DNA of 64,000 nucleotides from Ailurus styani (lineage: Eukaryota > Chordata > Mammalia > Carnivora > Ailuridae), in assembly GCA_002007465.1 (NCBI GenBank), contig LNAC01000275.1, positions 892,099 to 956,098 of the forward strand, written 5' to 3'. The translations under genes were made by a program, and so were the position numbers. Positions 22,395 through 33,875 of this stretch are shown one piece after another; position 1 is the first letter of the stretch, and each line of letters starts with the position of its first letter. The notes under the pieces are model-generated. The model was not told the DNA's origin. It saw only the letters and a program-made list of their open reading frames with translations, and did not search any database.

Positions 22395-22990
22395 TAATGA
22401 TGGTTAGTTTTAGGCCACAGTAACCACTTATTCAATCAAACACTAATCTAGTTGCTGTTATAGAGGTATTTTGCAGACATGGTTGACATCTACACTCGGT
22501 TGATTTTTTTTTAAAGATTTTATTTGTTTATTTGACAGAGAGAGAGAGAGGGAGAGAACGCACAAGCAGGGGGAACAGCAGAGGGAGAGGGAGAAGCAGG
22601 CTCTCCACTGAGTGGGAGCCAAATGTGGGGCTTGATCCCAGGACCCTGGGATCATGACCTGAGCCTAAGGCAGATGCTTAACTGACTGAGCCACCAAGGT
22701 GCCCTCCACTCAGTTGATTTTAAGGAGAGTCTCCTCAGTAACATGGGTGGGCCTCATCTAATCAGTTCAAAGGCCTTAAGAGCAAAACTGAGGTTTCTCT
22801 GAGAAAGAAGAAATTTTGCCTGTGCTCTGGAGCATTAGCTGCTACCCAAGAAGTTCCAGCTTTGTTGGGCCTGCCCTATGGATACCAGACTTGTCTAGCC
22901 AGACCCCACAACTGCAGAAGCCAATTCCTTGAAATCAGTCTCTCTCTCCTCTATATGTACATACATGTATATACACAATATATAAAGTAT
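22395..22990 (+). mobile_element. Old interspersed repeat, copy 2, split by a SINE
   Basis: Same family as 6060-6355 and more complete at its 3' end. It has 'tggttagttttaggcc', 'aacactaatctagttgctg', 'tgggtgggcctcatctaatc', 'ccttaagagcaaaactgagg', 'gaagttccagctttg', then 'gaagccaattccttgaaatc' and a CT/TA-rich tail that grades into a microsatellite. Confidence 0.7.
22507..22706 (-). mobile_element. Can-SINE within the old repeat
   Basis: Older arctoid-type body. Near-perfect duplication cactcggttgattt / cactcagttgattt (22493-22506, 22707-22720). Confidence 0.9.
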
Positions 22991-23009
22991 GTGCTACATA
23001 AAAGTTTTC

Positions 23010-23193
23010 GAGAGGGAGACAAACCATGAGAGACTGTGGACTCTGAGAAACAAACTGAGGGTCATGGAGGAGAGAGGGGGAGGGGGAAGGGGTGAGCCTG
23101 GTGGTGGGTATTAAGGAGGGCATGTACTGCATGGAGCACTGGGTGTGGTGCATAAACAATGAATCTTGGATCACTGAAAAAATAAAGTAAAAA
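23010..23193 (+). mobile_element. Carnivore LINE-1, 5'-truncated 3' end
   Basis: About 180 bp of a carnivore L1 3' UTR: 'gggagacaaaccatgagaga', a G-rich 'gagagagggggagggggaagg' tract, 'ggtgggtattaaggagggc', 'gagcactgggtgtggtgc' and an A-rich end. Flanked by aaaagttttc at 23000-23009 and 23194-23203. It sits in the TA-rich tail of the old repeat. Confidence 0.9.
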
Positions 23194-23203
23194 AAAAGTT
23201 TTC

Positions 23204-23390
23204 TCTCTTTATATGTAATATATATTATGAGTGTGTGTGTATCTTATTTATTCTATTTCTCTGGTAGAATTCTGATCCATACACCTCTGGTAAGTATACA
23301 TACACACACACACACAATACATTATATATATCATATATATATGATGTATATATACAAATGTGTGTATATACATATGTATGTGTATTTGAA
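23204..23390. repeat. TA/CA/TG-rich microsatellite
   Basis: It continues the microsatellite tail right of the L1 insertion, with a (CA)n run near 23300-23316 and TATA/TGTG mixtures to 23390. The frames on both strands through it are artefacts. Confidence 0.85.
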
Positions 23391-23519
23391 CATACCTGAA
23401 AGTACATTTCTCATGGAAATATTTTTCAACCTTGATCTTGTGTGGTAAAACTGTCAACTTAGAACAAAACCTAACACACATAATATGTTTCAAGCTTATT
23501 TTACACAAATTGACTTATT

Positions 23520-23712
23520 TAATGTTCATTTTAACTCTACGAAAATGGTATGTCTGTCATCCTGTTTTACAATTAGGGAACCTAAGCCAGAAAGAAGTTA
23601 GATGACTCACCAGGGCTACATGACTGGTAAGAGGTAGAATCATGGTTCAAACTCAAGGAATATGGCTACAGAACCAGAACTCTTGACCACACTGCTATGC
23701 TGCCTCTTGGAA
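23520..23712 (-). mobile_element. MIR element, reverse
   Basis: 'Cctgttttacaattagggaacc', 'gttagatgactcaccagggc', 'tggtaagaggtagaatcatgg', 'tcttgaccacactgctatgc' and 'tgcctctt' are the MIR reverse complement in order. Confidence 0.8.
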
Positions 23713-23714
23713 CC

Positions 23715-24774
23715 AGCCCTGATTTTCTCCCAAAGATTACAAAATGGCACTGTAGCATTAAGAAATCTAGAACAGCCAACTTCGGGTTTTGATTTGGTTG
23801 TTGGAACCAAATCTAACTAGATCTCTGATCTCTCTAGTTAACACCCAACTCATCAAACAGTGATCTGCAATCTCGGATAGGCACAAAGTAGATGAGAAGA
23901 ATCCTCAGCCACTATGAGTGGGTGCGCTTCAAAAGCCATTGCTGATAAAAGCACATCTCTATCTACTCATGGCTTTTGTTAATATTAGCTACCAAATCAG
24001 GAGCAGCTATGGTCTTTAGGGACGTGGATTTATTAAACTGGTCTTTGGAAAAGCAATATAATCACTGCTATGTTTGAAGATGTTTCCATTACTTAATACG
24101 TTTCATAATTTTTTATTTTCCAAAACATCCCCACAGAAATTGAAGGAAGTTAACTCTCACAACTCAATTTAATTTTATGAAAAGTACAGCCAAAATGTCA
24201 GCTGTGATTGGGGTTTCCTTGTCAATTAAAATCCAGATGAGATTCGCTGGCCCTAGTTTACATCTCATAAGCAGTCCAACGTCCTCCTCCAAGACTCCCC
24301 AGACAGTTTTGTTCTTAGGATCACCTAAGTGTCGGAACTCCAGTTTCTACTTAGATTAGTGCGTAGACTCTCACATCATTCTGCCATGCTATTCTGTTTC
24401 CTTAACACATCAACTCAAATAAGTATTTCAATCCTCTACCATCGTTTTCATACAACTTGGGTGCTACTTGTCCTCTCCACCAAGAAACACTGCCCATGAC
24501 TTCAAAATGAGCAACAGATAATAACTGAGATTACTGTGTGTCCTTTCAGTGAAGGCCTAGGCATGGTCTGGTGGACCCCATAGGGATTATCTGATTTTAT
24601 CTAGGTGTGCACCTCTGATTATCTTTCTATTAACTAGGTTGTTTTACAACTCCCTCCGGGTTGTGAAAAACTGATAGTAACACAAATGATTCTTGTCCAA
24701 AGCAGTGGGAGTGAATTGTGCCCAGTAAAGATACAATTCATTTCTGTTTTATAGAAAACATCAATCCCAAACAT
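23715..24774. other. Single-copy-looking DNA
   Basis: About 1 kb, nothing recognised. A 60-codon frame at 24177-24359 shows no family. Confidence 0.4.
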
Positions 24775-24790
24775 AAGATGTTACTGCTCT

Positions 24791-24991
24791 GGGGCACCTG
24801 GGTGGCTCAGTGGGTTAAAGCCTCTGCCTTCGGCTCAGGTCATGATCTGAGGGTCCTGGGATCGAGGCCCGCATTGGGCTCTCTGCTTGGCAGGGAGCCT
24901 GCTTCCCCCTCTCTCCTGCCTGACTCTCTGCCTACTTGTGATCTCTCTCTGTCAAATAAATAAACAAAATCTTAAAAAAAAAAAAAAAAGA
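24791..24991 (+). mobile_element. Can-SINE, mustelid type
   Basis: Perfect 16-bp duplication aagatgttactgctct (24775-24790, 24992-25007). Confidence 0.95.
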
Positions 24992-25007
24992 AAGATGTTA
25001 CTGCTCT

Positions 25008-26102
25008 GTAAGAAATTAACCAGTTTTATATCTACTTGCAAATTCATTTTGGCTTTCCTGATTTCATATTTATCACCGTTCTTCACATTCTCATTTGAAC
25101 TAGCCTTAATATCATAGTTCCTGCATTAATTAATGAGTTGAATAAAATCCTTGACATATGTTCATTTTATATTTGCATGAGAGCCATATTATTAACTTTT
25201 GGGAAAATTACGCTAGACCATTCTGACCATTTGGGAACTTACATTGAAGAAACATAAAAGATTTTAAATTGAATATTAAGCATCCTCCTTAAAAACTCCT
25301 CTGGCTATTTTCATCAACTCAGGTTCCAACTTTCAACTACGTTGTTAGGCTCCAGGTCTTTTGTTTTTTCTGCTTCCCTCCAACTCTATGGAAGGCACTT
25401 TCCTGTATGTACCCTGTTTCCCATCACCAAAGAAACTTCAGGAATTATTCTTTAAACAAAGATCTTTCCTTGATAAGAATACTGGTACCAACTTTATTTT
25501 GGATGATATACTGGTAAGCAAGACTGGAGAAGAACAAAAAAGGAAAATAAACTAGAACACCAAGTTGTTTTTTACAGATAAAAAATCCGAGGCCCAGAAA
25601 TAATTTGTTTACATATATTAATTCATTATTAAAGAAAATGTTTTTTTCTGTACTATATGAAATTATTTTACACTGAACTAGAAAATTCAAATTAAGTATT
25701 AAAATGGAGTTATTTTGGTCTCATTAAAACTTTTCTAATAGGATGAGGGGGGAAGTTTTAATCAAATAAAGTACAAATTAAATTCAGGGATATATAGTGA
25801 TATTTGATACAACTGTAAATTGGTTTTTCAGAACTGAGAAGGTATTTTCCCAGGGAGGAAAAGGTCTTTAAGTGTTCATGTCAGTAGAATAGATGAATAA
25901 TTTAAATACTCTGAATTTACCATAAACTATTGTATAAAACACCACTGTTACAATACTATTTGGGTTGGGGGAGATGCCCAAACTGGGAGAAACTTCCAAA
26001 ATTTTTCTTGAATACAGTTTCTTCAGAAAAAGAATAGGCTTATTTTCAGGTTGATAGAGAAAATATGAACAGTTATATTGATATTAAAAGGAACTTCTAG
26101 GT
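25008..26102. other. Single-copy-looking DNA
   Basis: AT-rich, no repeat recognised. The frame at 25361-25555 (64 codons) has no recognised family. Confidence 0.4.
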
Positions 26103-26215
26103 GTACCTGGCTGGCTCAGTCAGTAGAGCATGCAACTCTTGATCTCAGGGTTTTAAATTTAAGCCTATGTTGGGTGTAGAGATTACTTAAAAATAAAATT
26201 TTTAAAAAAACGCGC
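26103..26215 (+). mobile_element. Short tRNA-type carnivore SINE, old
   Basis: A 110-bp SINE of the 'ctggctggctcagtcagtagagcatgc' type. It has the tRNA-derived head and 'gggtgtagagattacttaaaa' but lacks the CT-rich body of Can-SINEs. Same form as 58125-58240. Confidence 0.85.
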
Positions 26216-26344
26216 TTCTAGAAATTTTTAAAGTCCTTACAAAATAATTATAATAGATTTCTGGAATATATAGCTGATGAAAATACTTAGAATAGAATAC
26301 AAATATAACAGCTAATATTCAATTTCACAAATAGTTGCATGGCT

Positions 26345-26655
26345 GGCTTGCTTTCTTAAGACTTGACTCAAATGCGTCTTTCTTAGTTTGGGAGGCCATC
26401 TTTGAGCAACACTAACAAACTTGGTCTCTAGCACTTCTGACCCTTTTCCTGCTTTATTTTCCCCCTACCTTTTATCATTATTGACTATACTATATGTTCC
26501 ATTTTTTTAATTTTAATGTTGAATTAATTTTTAATTCCTCCCCCCTAGATATGCTCTCCAAAAAATCAGGAATTTTTGTCCCTTTGTTTACTACTGTATC
26601 TGTATCAACTAAAGCAATGCTTGGCACATATTAGACCCTCAATAGGGAATTAGGT
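26345..26655 (+). mobile_element. LINE-2 3' region, diverged
   Basis: 'Cttgactcaaatgcgtctttc', 'ctatactatatgttcc' and 'caatgcttggcacatattag' fit an old L2 end. The middle is AT-rich and poorly preserved. Confidence 0.5.
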
Positions 26656-26750
26656 TAGAAATACCTACTAAAGTTGACTAGAGATGGACTACATCAATGT
26701 GTCATCAGGAAAATGCAAATTACAACAATTAAATACCACTAACCCTTTTC

Positions 26751-26950
26751 TTTTTTTTTTTTAAGATTTTATTTATTTATTTGATAGAGACACAGCGAGA
26801 GAAGGAACCCCAGCAGGGAGAGTGGGAGCGGGAGAAGCAGGCTTTCCTTTAGAGCAGGTAGCCTGATGTGGAGCTCGATCCCATGACGCTGGGATCATGA
26901 CCTGAGCAGAAGGCCGACACTTAATGACTGAGGCACCCAGGCGCCCCCCG
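26751..26950 (-). mobile_element. Can-SINE in L1
   Basis: Older type. 12-bp duplication ctaacccttttc (26739-26750, 26951-26962). Confidence 0.93.
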
Positions 26951-27239
26951 CTAACCCTTTTCAAATGGCCCCATCCAGAACACTGATCATACCAAATGCT
27001 GCCAGGAAGTGAAGCAACAGGAAAGCTCATTCATTGGTAGTGGGAGTGTAAAATGGTACAGCCATTCTGGAAGCTGGTTTGGCAGTTCCTTACAAAACTA
27101 AACATATTCTTAGCATATGATCCAGAAATCACATTTCTTGGTATTTACTCAAAAGAGGTAAAAACATATCCACACAAATACCTCCGCATGATATTTCTAG
27201 CAGTTTTACCCATAACTGCCAAAACTTAGCGGCAGCCTC

Positions 27240-27466
27240 CTGGGGCACCTGGGTGGCTCAGTGGGTTAAAGCCTCTGCCTTTGGCTCAGGTCGTGATCTC
27301 AGGTCATGATCTCAGGGTCCTGGGATCGAGCCCCTCATCAGGTTCCCTGCTAAGCAGGGAGCCTGCTTCCTCCTCTCTCTCTGCCTGCCTTTCTGACTAC
27401 TTGTGATCTCTCTCTCTCTCAAATAAGTGAATAAAATATTTTTTAAAATAAAATCTTAAAAAAAAA
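27240..27466 (+). mobile_element. Can-SINE in L1 with internal 13-bp duplication
   Basis: Short gcagcctc duplication (27232, 27467). The box-B region carries a tandem 13-bp repeat (27285-27297 and 27298-27310) differing at one base, probably replication slippage. Confidence 0.93.
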
Positions 27467-28055
27467 GCAGCCTCTTAAGATGCCCTTCACTAGGCAAATG
27501 GATAAATAAAACTGTGGTACATCCAGACAATGGAATATTATTTCAAGCTAAAAAGAAATGAGCTATCAAGCTATGAAAAGATATAGATGGACCATAAGTA
27601 CATACTATTACACGAAATAAGTCAGTCTGAAAATGCTCCATACTATGTGATTCCAATTTTATGACATTCCAGAAAAGGCGAAACCATGAAAAAAGTAAAA
27701 AGATCAGTGATTGCCAGGAGTGGGAAGAGAGGGATAAACAGGTGGAGCACAGAGGATTTTTAGGGCACTGATAAAACTCCGTATGACACTCTAATGACGG
27801 CTACATGTTATTATCATTTGTCTAAACCCGCAGAATATACAACACTCAGAGTAAATCCTAATGTAAACTAAGGACTTGGATGATTATGATTTATCAGTGT
27901 AGGTTTATCAGTTGTAACAACTATAACACTTTGGTGAGTGATATTGGTAATGGAAGAGGCCCTATATATGGAGGGGCAGGGAGTACATGAAAAATCTCTG
28001 TACTTCCCCTCAATTTTGCTACGAACCTAAAACTGTTCTTTAAAAATTTTTTTTT

Positions 28056-28735
28056 TACTTCACGTTTATGTTTTTTACATTAAAGAGAAACAACAACAAC
28101 ATAGAGATAGGAAGAAGCTGGACCTTCCCCTTAGTGATGCAGCTGGTCCACCAAAGAATTCACAGTGAAAGAACCAGGTGAACTCTGACACTTCTTTCTC
28201 CCTCTGCGCTTCTTCCTCTACTGCCAGCAATGTCCAGTGACTGAACCCAAGAAGCAGCCAATGGAAGCCAAGAAAAGCCACTGAAGTGGCCCATATAGAT
28301 CAGGGGAACCTAGCTGGTGGGAAAAGGGGAAAGAAATCTTCAGGGATAATGAAAGACATACAGTACAAAGTGGTGTCTACAAACAACAGAACTAAGTACA
28401 TACAGCACTTAACGATAAATAGTTGTGAAGAGTCTCTTAAGATCAGGAACGAAACAAAAATGCTTGCTGTCATTACTTCCTTTCAAAGTATTCTTGAGAC
28501 CTTCTCCAAGATACTACAATAAGGAAATGGAAAAAAAAGTATAAAAATTAGAAAGGAAGAAAAACAATATCATCATTTATAAATCATATGATAGTTTCAA
28601 TATAAAACTCAAATGATTTACAGATAAACTATTAGACTGAAAAGAGAAGTTGTGCATATAAGGTAAGTATTTTAAAATACATTGCATTTTTACATAACAA
28701 ATGTATAATAACAACAAATATATAACGTTTTAACA
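28056..28735. other. Single-copy-looking or unrecognised old repeat DNA
   Basis: No clear class. The segment 28540-28735 is A-rich and could be a decayed 5' extension of the following L1. Confidence 0.35.
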
Positions 28736-28739
28736 AATA

Positions 28740-30510
28740 AATTCAGTAAGCAGAAAGATCTCTCTGGAGAAAATTATAAAAAATGTTAAGAGACAATGAA
28801 GTAGACCTAAATAAAATAGAAAGTCAGACCATTTTCCTGGTTAGGAAAACTTCCTGTCCTAAAAAGGTTGCTTCTTCCCATATCGATCTAGAGATTCAAA
28901 GCAATTCTGATCAAAATCTCCAAAAGTTATTTTGGGGAAATCATCAAAGTCATTCTAAAAATTTATATAGGAGAGCTTAGGACCAAGGTTATGTTAACTG
29001 AAGAAAAACAGCAAGCTGAAGAAACTGACCCTACCAGATATCAAGTCTTATTACAAAGCTATATAATTAAGACAGTATAGTATTGGTACAGTGACAAATA
29101 GACCAATGGAATAGAATAGAGTCTAGAAACAGACCCAAACAGAATAATACAGTTGGCAGTGCAAAAGTAAAGAAAAGGCACTGCAGGGAAGAGTTCTGAA
29201 ATAATTTAGTGTATCCACTGGGAAAAAATGAAATTTGTCTCCTACTTCACACCATATAAAAAATCAATTTCAGATTGGTTAAAGATTTATAAGACAAAGT
29301 ATAAAACTTTCAAAAGATTACATAAGAGAGTATCTTCATGACCTCAGGATAAAAAGGGATTTCTGAAGCAAGGCCTAAAAATCAACAACCTTAGGGAAGA
29401 TTTAAAAATTAAGAACTTTTGTTCATCAAATAACACCATTAAAAGAGTGAAAAAATGAGCTACAAATCGATCAAGATATTTGCAATATATTTAACTGATG
29501 ATAAATTTGCATCCAAACTATGTAAAGTATACCTTATGAATCAATAAGAAAAAGATAAGCAGACCAACTGAAAAATAGTCAAAGGACTGAAAGAATGAAT
29601 GAAGAAATGAAGAAGGAACCACAAAAGGTCACTGGAAAAGGGTCTGGCATCATCGAAAACAATTGGACATGTGCATATGACGTGACACAATACTTCCACT
29701 CCTACATAGGTATTCAAAGTCAGTGTATTTCAAATTGCACGTTATGACACACTCAATTAAAAATGAAGCAGAATTAAATAGAGGTATCAGGATGCACTGC
29801 AATTACTAAGGGTAAGTATTGTTTTGTGAAATTGTTTTCTTTATACATCATGTATGTGTGCTAACTGAATTGTGAAGAAAAATACATTTTTTTTTACTGC
29901 GTATCTCAGGCAAAAGTTTGAAGGCTACTGTCTACAGCAACTCTTACATATGTGTGCTAGAAGTAGACAAATGTTTATGATAGCACTACTATATTAGGTT
30001 AATACTCATTACCACTAAAATGGATAAATAAAATGTGGTACATTCATGTAATGCAGTACATTGGCAAAAATGAATGATATACAACAAACATAAACATGGA
30101 TCTTTATATCCAAAAACATCAAGTCCCAGAAGCCTATATACTGTATGATAGCACTTCTGTGTGATTCAAATAAGGAAAGAGTAAATATATTGCTTAGGTG
30201 CACATACCTCGGTACTCCCATAGCAAAATCAGGTGGCTAAACTATTAAGAAAATGACAGGAATCATAAAGACGAAATTCAATTCAGTGGTAACCGGGGGT
30301 GGGGTGGGGAAGGAGGAGATGCAATCAAGGCTGAGCACTAGAGGTCTTCTAAAGCGCTAATCAAGTTTTATTTCCTAACTTGAGTGGTGAGGATGTAAGT
30401 ATTTTTACTATGATTCTTTACTTAGTACATATATGGTATATGCAACTATACATACCAGCCAACCATACTTGCCACATATATGCAGTAACATGTATGTCAC
30501 AATTAAAATC
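28740..30510 (+). mobile_element. LINE-1 ORF2 3' half and 3' UTR (old), with nested hAT
   Basis: Colinear with L1 ORF2: 'attcaaagcaattctgatc', 'tttatataggagagcttagg', 'atcaagtcttattacaaagc', 'gacagtatagtattgg', 'gaccaatggaatagaatag', 'ttgttcatcaaataacacc', 'aatatttgcaatatattt'. Then the 3' end with 'cttccactcctac', 'aaaatgtggtacattcatg' and a weak poly-purine UTR (gggggtggggtggggaagg near 30296). Many stops. A hAT element splits it at 29721-29930. Confidence 0.85.
29721..29930 (-). mobile_element. Non-autonomous hAT (Charlie/MER-like) element
   Basis: The left end cagtgtatttcaaattgc and the right end, read in reverse as cagtagccttcaaacttttg, form a hAT-type inverted repeat. Internal text ('ttgtgaaattgttttcttta') fits a Charlie-derived element. 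The 8-bp target duplication is no longer visible. It lies within the L1, so it is younger than that L1. Confidence 0.65.
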
Positions 30511-30514
30511 TGAA

Positions 30515-30578
30515 AATGTATATATACATTATGTATATGTTATATACATGTTATTATATTATTATATGTATTATATTC
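30515..30578. repeat. TATA/TACA-rich microsatellite
   Basis: 'Tatatacattatgtatatg' and following TTATA repeats at the 3' edge of the L1. Confidence 0.7.
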
Positions 30579-30690
30579 ATCTCAGTAATGAGACCATGCC
30601 AAGCTTACCTCAGTATTTAATTAATGCCAGGCAACTGGTACCCAGGCTCACCACTCCTCTAAAATTTGTTCTAAAATTTGATACTTGGAG

Positions 30691-30873
30691 GGGCACCTGG
30701 GTGGCTCAGTCAGTTAAGCATCTGCCTTCGGCTCAGGTCATGATCCCAGGGTCCTGGGATTGAGCCCCATGTCAGGGAGCCTGCTTTTCCCTCTTCCTCT
30801 GCAGCTCCCCCTGCTTGTGCTCTCTCTCTCTCTGTCAGATAAATAAATAAATTCTTTAAAAAAATAAAATAAA
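30691..30873 (+). mobile_element. Can-SINE, older type, outer of a nested pair
   Basis: Older 'cagtcagttaagcatctgcc' type. The pair as a whole is flanked by an 18-bp perfect duplication aaaatttgatacttggag (30673-30690 and 31076-31093). This shows that the second SINE entered this one's A-tail. Confidence 0.95.
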
Positions 30874-31075
30874 GGGTGCCTGGGTGGCTCAGGGGGTTAA
30901 AGCCTCTGCCTTCGGCTCAGGTCATGATCTCAGGGTCCTGGGATCGAGGCCCGCATCGGGCGCTCTGCTCAGCAGGGAGCCTGCTTCCTCCTCTCTCTCT
31001 GCCTGCCTCTCTGCCTACTTGGGATCTTTCTCTCTCCGTCAAATAAATAAAATAAAAGCTTTAAAAAAATAAAAT
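30874..31075 (+). mobile_element. Can-SINE, younger type, inserted in the tail of the first
   Basis: Mustelid-type 'cagggggttaaagcctctgcc'. Its own duplication is the tail text taaaaaaataaaataaa, present on both sides. The order old-then-young is therefore directly readable. Confidence 0.95.
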
Positions 31076-31093
31076 AAAATTTGATACTTGGAG

Positions 31094-32588
31094 ATTAAAA
31101 AAACATCAGTTAAATAAGTAACTGTATCAACAGAAAAAATGGAGGTGAGGAACAACCTCAATACAGGACTGCCTTTGTAAATAGTTATATGTAGAATTTG
31201 GAATATTCTGCAACCAGTGTGGCCTGGCATGAAAAGACGCTAAGTAAGAAGTTGCAGAGCAATTTTTATGTTCTAATACCATTTGTATATAGATATACCA
31301 ACTGTTAAATAAAGAAAATAATAAGAATTAATCCATTTCCTAACTATGAGATAATACGAAAATCAAATGGTGGCAAAAGACCAGTTAAGTAATAATCGTG
31401 ACCAACTCACAAGGTACTTTCTAATCATTAAAGAGCTGGCACTAGTCTGTGAAGAAATAGTTGCTTGTTTCGCCAAGCTTGCAAATGTTGACCCACATAT
31501 TTTTCAAAAATAGCAATAGAGACACTGCCTACCACCTTGGCATTCCTTATTGGTGGATAATGCATTGTCCCTCCCTCTTGCCTTCACACAGAGTGGATGC
31601 CCTCTCCACATTATTATGTTGACACCTGAATGAACTCTGACTTGACTGGTTTGCCCCAAAGTACCCCTGGTGAGTTTACAGTCCTGAGTATATCAGTGAA
31701 AAAAGTTTTAACTGCCCCCTCCCCATGTGTGCTTTCAATTTAGCTCACATTGGTTATAATAATTTATTTGACTATTAAATATAATGTGGCAAAATTATCA
31801 AAGCTTTTTCTCTCCCTCCTTATGCATTCAGCTTTAGGAATCAAAAGCTAACTTAGCAGATAGAATCAAGACTATGGATATGCAATAAAGTTGCAGCATA
31901 GGAAAAAACGAAATAAAAAAATTTCCTATAAGTAAAGTATTTGACGACTTGTCTCAAAAGCCATAGAAGCCAAAATTATGTTTGGGATTAGAAGGCTGTC
32001 TATCCCTAAATCTCAGATTGCTCCCCTGTAAATAAACATAGGAGGACAGAAAGTTTAAACATTAATTCTAAATCCCAGTGGCTTGTTTCTAAGCCTAAAA
32101 ACACCACATTCTAAGGACTTCTTCTGAAAAAAGTCACCCTGCAAAGGCATTCAGTTCTAACTTCAGGGCAGAGAAAAATGGGAAACATGGCCATGAACTG
32201 CAGTTGCCATAAATAGCTCCACTGAGCCATTTCCTATTATTTTTCCTTGCTCTCTCCCTAGTATCCAATAGTGTTTCTTCCCAGCTATTTCTTCTCTAAG
32301 GTGGGTAAATAAGCACAGCTCAGAAAATACCTTAGTAATGCAGCTAATCTATTCAAATCTATTTCTTGTGCTATCGGGCTTTCCACTGAAGCTTTGAATA
32401 ATAAGCAGCCTTATGGGCATTCTCCCAGCATCACCGAACCTCCAATTTCCCTGCATTCTATTCACGCCTTGCAATCCCCATGAGTTACTTCTCTAGATAG
32501 GCATACCATTAGGGAGGTACTAATTTCATGTGCATAATGTCTACGGTGCTATTAGCTCACACCCTGTTGGAGAGGGGGGCTGTGAAAT
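31094..32588. other. Single-copy-looking DNA
   Basis: 1.5 kb with nothing recognised. Confidence 0.4.
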
Positions 32589-32589
32589 G

Positions 32590-32654
32590 ATTCCAATGGG
32601 GATAAAGAAACTGAGGCAGAGGAGAGTATTGATGACTTATCCAGAGTGCAAAGC
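32590..32654 (-). mobile_element. MIR fragment, reverse
   Basis: 'Gataaagaaactgaggcagagg' and 'gatgacttatccagagtgc' match the reverse MIR core. It continues for a few bases past the SINE ('tgcaaggctgg'). Confidence 0.55.
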
Positions 32655-32878
32655 AGGGGGTGGCTCATTTGGTTGACCATTTGACTCTTAGTTTCAGTCC
32701 AGGTCATGATATCAGCGTTGTGAGTTTGGCTCCTCATTGGGTCTGGGCTCCAGGCTTGACATGGAGTCAGCTTGAGTTTCTCTCTCTTCCTCTTCCTCTG
32801 CCCCTCCCCCTGCTCACATGGTCTCTCTCTCTCTCTCTCTCTCTAAAATAAAATAAATAAAATCTAAAAAAAAAAAAA
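32655..32878 (+). mobile_element. Can-SINE, diverged old copy
   Basis: Strongly diverged head ('ggggtggctcatttggttgacc') and a long (CT)n tract. Approximate duplication agagtgcaaagc / agactgcaaggc (32643, 32879). Confidence 0.85.
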
Positions 32879-32919
32879 GACTGCAAGGCTGGATAACAAC
32901 ACGGAGGCATCACTCTTTA

Positions 32920-33121
32920 AACTTTTTTTTTTAAGGATTTTATTTATTTATTTGACAGAGAGAGACACAGCAAGAGAGGGAACACATGCAGGGGGAGTGG
33001 GAGAGGGAGAAGCTGGCTTCCCGTTGAGCAGGGAGCCCAATGCGGGTCTAGATCCCAGGACCCTGGTATCATGACCTACGCCGAAGGTAGATGCTTAACG
33101 ACTGAGCCACCCAGGCGCCCA
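32920..33121 (-). mobile_element. Can-SINE, older type
   Basis: Perfect 12-bp duplication gcatcactcttt (32908-32919, 33122-33133). It forms a tail-to-tail inverted pair with the SINE 41 bp to its left. Confidence 0.95.
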
Positions 33122-33133
33122 GCATCACTCTTT

Positions 33134-33859
33134 CATAGCCTCTTTTCCTCTGCAAGGAGCTGCAGCATAGATAATACGAACATCTTGGTGACAGTGGCTG
33201 CAATCTGTAGTACCAGATGCATTAAAGACTGAGGGGATAAGATCAGCAAACAGTTCTCTCTTACTCAGTCCCACAGGCTGGACTAGATACATGACGCAAA
33301 GTCAAAATGTTTTGAGAATATTAAATATCTACCTCTGTCTATAAATCCACTAATATGATATATTTCTGATTGTAATGACATTATGATCGAACTGTATTTT
33401 ACTGATCTGTGATGAAGATATCATAAGGAGATCTCAAATTTTTCTAGTTTTGTATTCTTGCTTATTTTGTCAGTTGCATTCATCTTTATCTGCAATTTTC
33501 TGATAATAGAACAGGAGAGCTGGTTTGACTGACAGCTGTCCTTGGTGCAGGATTTCCTCTTGACTGTTGAATATGCACTTCACTCTTTACAATGCATCTC
33601 TAGGACACAGCAGTCAGAAAGAAGATAATGTTCATCATTAGTGAACTTGCTGGAAGCTTTAGCAGGACGATACAGAGTAAAAGAGTCATAAATATTGAAC
33701 CTAACTTTTTAACTGGGAAAATTTGAAATGTAATGTAGTTTACTACACAGCTTACATTCAGGTACTCAGTAGAAAATCATCTAAGAGTACAATGCAAAGC
33801 GGACGCATGTTTAATGTCTGCAAGTTTGTTTTAACCTTGCATAAATTAATTGCTTTCAA
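33134..33859. other. Single-copy-looking DNA
   Basis: No class recognised. Confidence 0.4.
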
Positions 33860-33875
33860 ACATATTATTTATGGA

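Larger units (their letters stand above)
26690..28055 (+). mobile_element. LINE-1 3' end (L1M-type), interrupted by two SINEs
   Basis: L1 ORF2 end and 3' UTR in order: 'atcaggaaaatgcaaattac', 'gtgggagtgtaaaatgg', 'agccattctggaagctgg', 'tttactcaaaagagg', 'ataactgccaaaac', 'ttcactaggcaaatggataa', 'gacaatggaatattatttcaa', 'cacgaaataagtcagtctg'. It ends with 'aaaactgttctttaaaaat'. Stops throughout. SINEs at 26751 and 27240 split it. Confidence 0.9.

Noticed and set aside
30296..30320. G-quadruplex in the L1 3' UTR
   Set aside because: Only three tracts of four or more G, the rest being GG. Weak compared with 55091-55121.
30380..30763. 127-codon plus-strand frame
   Set aside because: It crosses L1 3' UTR, a microsatellite and a SINE head.
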